The position numbers were made by a program, and so were the translations under genes. The notes under the pieces were generated by a model. It worked only from the letters and a program-made list of their open reading frames with translations, ran no database searches and was not told where the DNA came from. This document shows, one piece after another, positions 5,638 through 8,674 of a DNA stretch of 8,674 nucleotides (positions within the stretch are counted from its first letter, which is position 1; every line of letters starts with the position of its first letter). The stretch is from an uncultured Lachnospiraceae bacterium. Its GTDB lineage: Bacteria > Bacillota > Clostridia > Lachnospirales > Lachnospiraceae. Where the stretch lies: positions 1 to 8,674 of the forward strand of contig CANTGP010000107.1 of assembly GCA_947653315.1 (NCBI GenBank), in the 5' to 3' direction.

Positions 5638-7289
5638 GCTCCTGTCGCTCCCTGCTGCTTTAACGCTTCCTGCTTCATCATGAATTTCTCGTGGTACATC
5701 ATCTTATCCGCACGCCGCAGCGTATCCCCCAAATCATAATCAATCCGTTTATCATACAGCTCGTAGCCGCAGGCAATCCGTATGGGGAATTCCTCCGGCT
5801 CCCTGCGGTTGATTTTTTCCACGCCGTCTTTCAGGCGTTGCACCTGCTTCTTGCAATCGCTGATCGTAACTCCTTTTAACAGCACGCAGAATTCATCCCC
5901 GCCCATGCGGTAACATTTTCCTAATTCCCCGAACGTTTCCTGAATCTTTTTCGCGCTGGTAACAATATAGCGGTCTCCCTTTTCATGCCCACGGGTATCG
6001 TTGCATTTTTTCAGGTCATTCAAATCAAACATTACCACTATGTACTGCTCCGGTTCAAAATCTTCCGCCCCCGTATCCGCCGCATAAGCGGTCCGGTTAT
6101 ACAGCCCGGTCAACTGGTCATGGTACGCCATCTGTTCGTAATGCCTTGCCTGCATCCCGATACGGATCAGCTTCCTCATATCCTGCACGGAGCGGATACC
6201 GAGTACCACAATGTAAATCAAAAAACCGAACATCCCCAGCACCATCATGGAAGCCCCGTTGGACAGGTAATAAATCGCCACGTCTATGATATATCCAACC
6301 ATACAGAAAGCCAAACAGACTACCAGCACCTTAAGCCGACTGTTCCATCCTACCTTACGCAGTTCATACACAAGCATCGAAACCATAATGACAATCAGGC
6401 CAATCATCACCGCATGGTTCATCCACACCGCCTGACGCAAATCCGCAATGCCAAACATCTGCAACACTACCGAAAGCAGGATCACGGCAAGGCTCGCCAC
6501 ACAGGGGATGTCCCATATCTTGCTGTTCTTCGTGGAAAACAATTCACGCACATACAGCACAAAAGGTACCACCGCCAAAAGCAGTGCAACAAACGGCAGG
6601 TAAGCAAGTGGAAGGGAAAACGGGAACACCAGCACCATCGCTTCCATGTCCGACAGTTTCCAAAGCCCGATGACCAGGGAAAAAATCCCAAGCAGAAGCA
6701 GGCTCTTGTCCACATCCTTCTTTTGGTAATTATAAAGGGTAAACACAATAAACCCGAATCCGATTATCATGGCAACCGCACTGAGCAGGAAAGGAACCGT
6801 GCTGCGCATCAGCAGTTTCCCCCATATGTCGATACGGGAACCGAAATAAAATTCCGGGACGATATCCACCGTATTTTCGTAAGCGGGAATCAGCGTAACC
6901 TTGATTTCTTTCCCGATATCCGAGCGGTAAACCGGAATCCAGTTCCAATTGCTGCCCGGTGTCTTTCCGAAAGGATTCAGGGCAGACGGACGCAGACGGT
7001 ATACCATTTCCCCGTCCACGGATACCTCCACCTCCTGATGGAGCGTATAAAACACCAGACTTGCACCTTCCGGCGGCATCTCCGCAATCTTTATCACATA
7101 TTCATTCCGAATACCGGCAGGGGCATTCTTATCCTCCACCCTTTTCGTTTCGTATTCCGTCAGGCAGCGGTATCCGCCCTTCTCCCTTTTTTCCATCACT
7201 TCATTTCCGCACACAGCCCATATATACAGAAAAAGAAGCACGACACATGCCGCGCATACGGCATAGAGTTTTGGTATCATTTTCTTCAT
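5634..7289 (-). CDS. Membrane diguanylate cyclase (GGDEF) with extracytoplasmic domain and 7TM-like region
   Basis: A 551-residue sensor enzyme predicted to make cyclic di-GMP from two GTP. Residues 5-27 form an N-terminal hydrophobic helix after MKKMIPK. Residues 28-160 are an extracytoplasmic, beta-rich domain resembling the sensory domain of 7TMR-DISM proteins. About seven membrane helices follow (163-187, 195-217, 222-247, 259-280, 288-309, 317-341, 346-368). The GGDEF domain spans about 385-540, with DQLTGLYNR (391-399), metal-binding Asp422 in FDLNDLKKCND, and an intact MGGDEF (462-467). The product-inhibition I-site is absent: the RxxD position reads GELG (454-457). The start at 7289 follows AAGGAAAA, only a moderate ribosome binding site; ATG 7280 is possible but would shed the lysines. 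It is first in the operon, about 36 bases from the predicted transcription start. The ligand is unknown. Confidence 0.92.
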   Translation of the reverse strand: MKKMIPKLYAVCAACVVLLFLYIWAVCGNEVMEKREKGGYRCLTEYETKRVEDKNAPAGIRNEYVIKIAEMPPEGASLVFYTLHQEVEVSVDGEMVYRLRPSALNPFGKTPGSNWNWIPVYRSDIGKEIKVTLIPAYENTVDIVPEFYFGSRIDIWGKLLMRSTVPFLLSAVAMIIGFGFIVFTLYNYQKKDVDKSLLLLGIFSLVIGLWKLSDMEAMVLVFPFSLPLAYLPFVALLLAVVPFVLYVRELFSTKNSKIWDIPCVASLAVILLSVVLQMFGIADLRQAVWMNHAVMIGLIVIMVSMLVYELRKVGWNSRLKVLVVCLAFCMVGYIIDVAIYYLSNGASMMVLGMFGFLIYIVVLGIRSVQDMRKLIRIGMQARHYEQMAYHDQLTGLYNRTAYAADTGAEDFEPEQYIVVMFDLNDLKKCNDTRGHEKGDRYIVTSAKKIQETFGELGKCYRMGGDEFCVLLKGVTISDCKKQVQRLKDGVEKINRREPEEFPIRIACGYELYDKRIDYDLGDTLRRADKMMYHEKFMMKQEALKQQGATGA

Positions 7290-7331
7290 TTTTCCTTATT
7301 TCTACTCCTCTTTTCATAAAATACCATTTTT

Positions 7332-7360
7332 ATTATACTGCTTTTCCCCCTTTTTTACAA
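7332..7360 (-). promoter_or_regulatory. Sigma-A-type promoter of the GGDEF-LRR-GTPase/NYN operon
   Basis: On the minus strand, TTGTAA (7360-7355) and TATAAT (7337-7332) are separated by exactly 17 bases. The -10 is perfect and the -35 matches four of six. Transcription would begin near 7325, giving a leader of about 36 bases before ATG 7289. It is the only good promoter seen ahead of the three overlapping or abutting genes. Its -35 lies 12 bases from the -35 of the divergent kinase promoter. Confidence 0.72.
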
Positions 7361-7372
7361 TTGGGGATTTCC

Positions 7373-7401
7373 TTGTTTTTCAGATACGCTTTTGCTATAA
7401 T
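7373..7401 (+). promoter_or_regulatory. Sigma-A-type promoter of the KDG kinase gene, extended -10
   Basis: TTGTTT (7373-7378) and TATAAT (7396-7401) are 17 bases apart. The -10 is preceded by TGC, giving an extended TGnTATAAT element that compensates for the weaker -35. Transcription would begin near 7408, about 52 bases ahead of ATG 7460. It fires away from the leftward operon promoter. Confidence 0.75.
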
Positions 7402-7444
7402 AAAACCATCAGATTCACGAACCCGTAAACATGCAAAAACATAT

Positions 7445-7450
7445 AAGGAG
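7445..7450 (+). promoter_or_regulatory. Ribosome binding site that sets the kinase start
   Basis: AAGGAG, nine bases ahead of ATG 7460. It decides the start, because the reading frame stays open upstream back to 6959 through the divergent promoter region and into the opposite-strand gene. Confidence 0.75.
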
Positions 7451-7459
7451 ACTCACTCT

Positions 7460-8548
7460 ATGGAACATTTCAATCCCTTATTACAAAACAACAAAAGCCC
7501 GCAGAAATTCATTACCATCGGTGAAATCATGCTCCGGCTGACGCCGCCCAATTACGCCAAAATCCGAATGGCGAACAATTTCGAGGCAAGCTACGGGGGC
7601 AGCGAAGCGAACATAGCCCTGGCGCTGGCAAACCTTGGCGTAGACAGCACGTTTTTCAGCGTGGTACCCAATAACAGCCTGGGCAAAAGCGCCATCCGTA
7701 TGCTGCGGAGCAATGACGTACACTGTACGCCCGTCATCCTCAGTACGCCGGAGGAAACGCCGACCCACCGCCTCGGCACCTATTATTTGGAAACCGGTTA
7801 CGGCATCCGTGCCAGCAAAGTGACTTATGACCGCAAAAACAGCGCCATCACGGAATACGATTTTGACAAAGTGGATATCTATGCCCTGTTGGAAGGCTTT
7901 GACTGGCTTCACTTAAGCGGCATCACGCCGGCGCTTTCACCAAACTGCCAAAAGCTCATCATGGACTGCTTAAAAGCGGCGAACGAAAAAGGACTGACCG
8001 TAAGTTTTGACGGAAACTTCCGCAGCGCCCTTTGGAGCTGGGAGGAGGCCAGGGACTTTTGTACCCAATGCCTGCCGTATGTGGACGTATTGCTTGGCAT
8101 CGAGCCTTACCATCTTTGGAAAGACGAAACGGACCATGCGAAAGGAGATTTTAAGGACGGCATACCGCTGCAGCCTACCTACGAACAGCAGGACGAGATT
8201 TTCCACCGTTTCGTGGACCGCTATCCCAATCTCAAATGCATCGCCCGCCATGTCCGTTACGCGCACAGTGGAAGCGAAAACAGCCTGAAGGCATTCATGT
8301 GGTACGAGGGACATACGTTTGAAAGCCGGCTCTTTACCTTTAATATCCTGGACCGCGTGGGCGGCGGGGACGCCTTCGCCAGCGGCCTGATTTATGCCAT
8401 TATGCACAATTACCGTGCCATGGACATGGTGAATTTTGCAGTGGCAAGCAGTGTCATCAAACATACCATCCACGGCGATGCCAATATCACCGACGATGCC
8501 CAAAGTATCCGTAACCTGATGAACATGAATTACGACATCAAAAGGTAG
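7460..8548 (+). CDS. kdgK: PfkB-family sugar kinase, probable 2-keto-3-deoxygluconate kinase
   Basis: A 362-residue ribokinase/PfkB-fold kinase. The best assignment is 2-dehydro-3-deoxygluconokinase, which phosphorylates KDG to KDPG in cytoplasmic hexuronate and pectin breakdown. Evidence includes ITIGEIMLRLTPPNYAKI at 18-35, the substrate-pocket GGSEANIALALANLG (46-60), HLSGITPALS (151-160), VSFDGNFRSALW (181-192), and the C-terminal DRVGGGDAFASGLIYAI (298-314) in which Asp304 is the expected catalytic base. It is slightly longer than typical relatives (about 310-345 residues) owing to a short N-terminal extension and a loop around 219-245. It starts at ATG 7460, with AAGGAG nine bases upstream and an extended -10 promoter. 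No KDPG aldolase gene or other hexuronate gene is present in the visible flank, so the substrate call rests on sequence resemblance alone; another ketose or keto-acid substrate is possible. Confidence 0.85.
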   Translation: MEHFNPLLQNNKSPQKFITIGEIMLRLTPPNYAKIRMANNFEASYGGSEANIALALANLGVDSTFFSVVPNNSLGKSAIRMLRSNDVHCTPVILSTPEETPTHRLGTYYLETGYGIRASKVTYDRKNSAITEYDFDKVDIYALLEGFDWLHLSGITPALSPNCQKLIMDCLKAANEKGLTVSFDGNFRSALWSWEEARDFCTQCLPYVDVLLGIEPYHLWKDETDHAKGDFKDGIPLQPTYEQQDEIFHRFVDRYPNLKCIARHVRYAHSGSENSLKAFMWYEGHTFESRLFTFNILDRVGGGDAFASGLIYAIMHNYRAMDMVNFAVASSVIKHTIHGDANITDDAQSIRNLMNMNYDIKR

Positions 8549-8566
8549 GTAACCACGGAAAATCAA

Positions 8567-8590
8567 GCAGGGGAAAAGTATTTCCCCTGC
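8567..8590. terminator. Perfect 10-bp hairpin after the kinase gene, possible terminator
   Basis: Arms GCAGGGGAAA (8567-8576) and TTTCCCCTGC (8581-8590) pair perfectly around an AGTA loop, 18 bases after the TAG. The plus strand has no T-tract afterwards, so it is an incomplete intrinsic terminator for the kinase. On the minus strand it is followed by TTGATTTTCC, so it may better stop leftward transcription or act in both directions. Confidence 0.55.
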
Positions 8591-8674
8591 CCGCCGGTAA
8601 TAGTTTAGCCTGAATGTTATGTTGGGGGGCGGACGCACGGGAGGGATTTTTTGGCGGGGCGGCGGCAGCGGGAT
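8591..8674. other. G-rich non-coding tail at the window edge
   Basis: No gene, ribosome binding site or promoter is visible. The plus strand is strongly G-biased from 8624, with runs at 8624-8629, 8639-8641, 8643-8645, 8656-8659 and 8670-8672. Its composition is unlike the neighbouring gene and the A/T-rich intergenic regions elsewhere in the window. Confidence 0.5.

Noticed and set aside
5985..7319. 444-residue open frame on the plus strand
   Set aside because: It is the mirror of the GGDEF gene. Its very high His, Gln and Arg content is what the antisense of membrane-helix codons gives, and no motif is present.
6959..7459. In-frame N-terminal extension of the KDG kinase
   Set aside because: The upstream frame crosses both promoters and the opposite-strand gene, has a Pro/Ser/His-rich composition, and ATG 7460 has its own AAGGAG and promoter.
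7970..8638. 222-residue open frame on the minus strand
   Set aside because: It is antisense to the kinase, shows no family motif, and begins beyond the hairpin without a ribosome binding site.
8624..8672. Canonical G-quadruplex
   Set aside because: The G-runs are there, but two of the loops are 9-10 bases, longer than the usual limit, so it is only noted as G-rich.

Overview
The window looks like a chromosomal segment of a clostridial Firmicute, most likely a Lachnospiraceae-type gut anaerobe. This is inferred from the gene families: a BspA-type leucine-rich repeat protein, a long Tet(M)-like GTPase carrying a NYN nuclease domain, a clostridial AraC/GyrI regulator and a KDG kinase. Strong AGGAGG-type ribosome binding sites, A/T-rich intergenic regions and balanced-GC genes also fit. 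No tRNA, rRNA, CRISPR array, insertion sequence or phage module was seen.

Right end, plus strand: a PfkB-family sugar kinase (probably 2-keto-3-deoxygluconate kinase, 7460-8548) with its own good promoter, followed by a perfect 10-bp hairpin and a G-rich tail. Back to back with it, a second sigma-A-type promoter drives a leftward operon. The operon holds (i) a membrane-anchored diguanylate cyclase with an extracytoplasmic domain and an 8-helix membrane region, (ii) a cytoplasmic LRR_5/BspA-type protein and (iii) a 910-residue fusion of a Tet(M)-like ribosomal GTPase with a C-terminal Rae1/YacP-type NYN ribonuclease domain. Genes i and ii overlap by ATGA. Genes ii and iii abut, with stop TAA followed directly by ATG. 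The three are therefore probably translationally coupled.

Left end, minus strand: a DUF5131 (phage Gp37/Gp68-type) protein lies 47 bp behind the fusion gene. After a 190-bp gap holding a possible -10 box and a leader hairpin comes an AraC/GyrI-type regulator, then a short conserved-looking hypothetical gene that runs off the left edge. The last two form a second operon.

The most interesting element is the GTPase-NYN fusion. It joins a translation-factor body that binds the ribosomal A site to a domain resembling the B. subtilis A-site mRNA endonuclease Rae1. All GTPase motifs and all four NYN acidic residues are present, but the domain IV tip loop differs from the tetracycline-protecting form. 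A ribosome rescue or mRNA-cleavage role is inferred, not shown.
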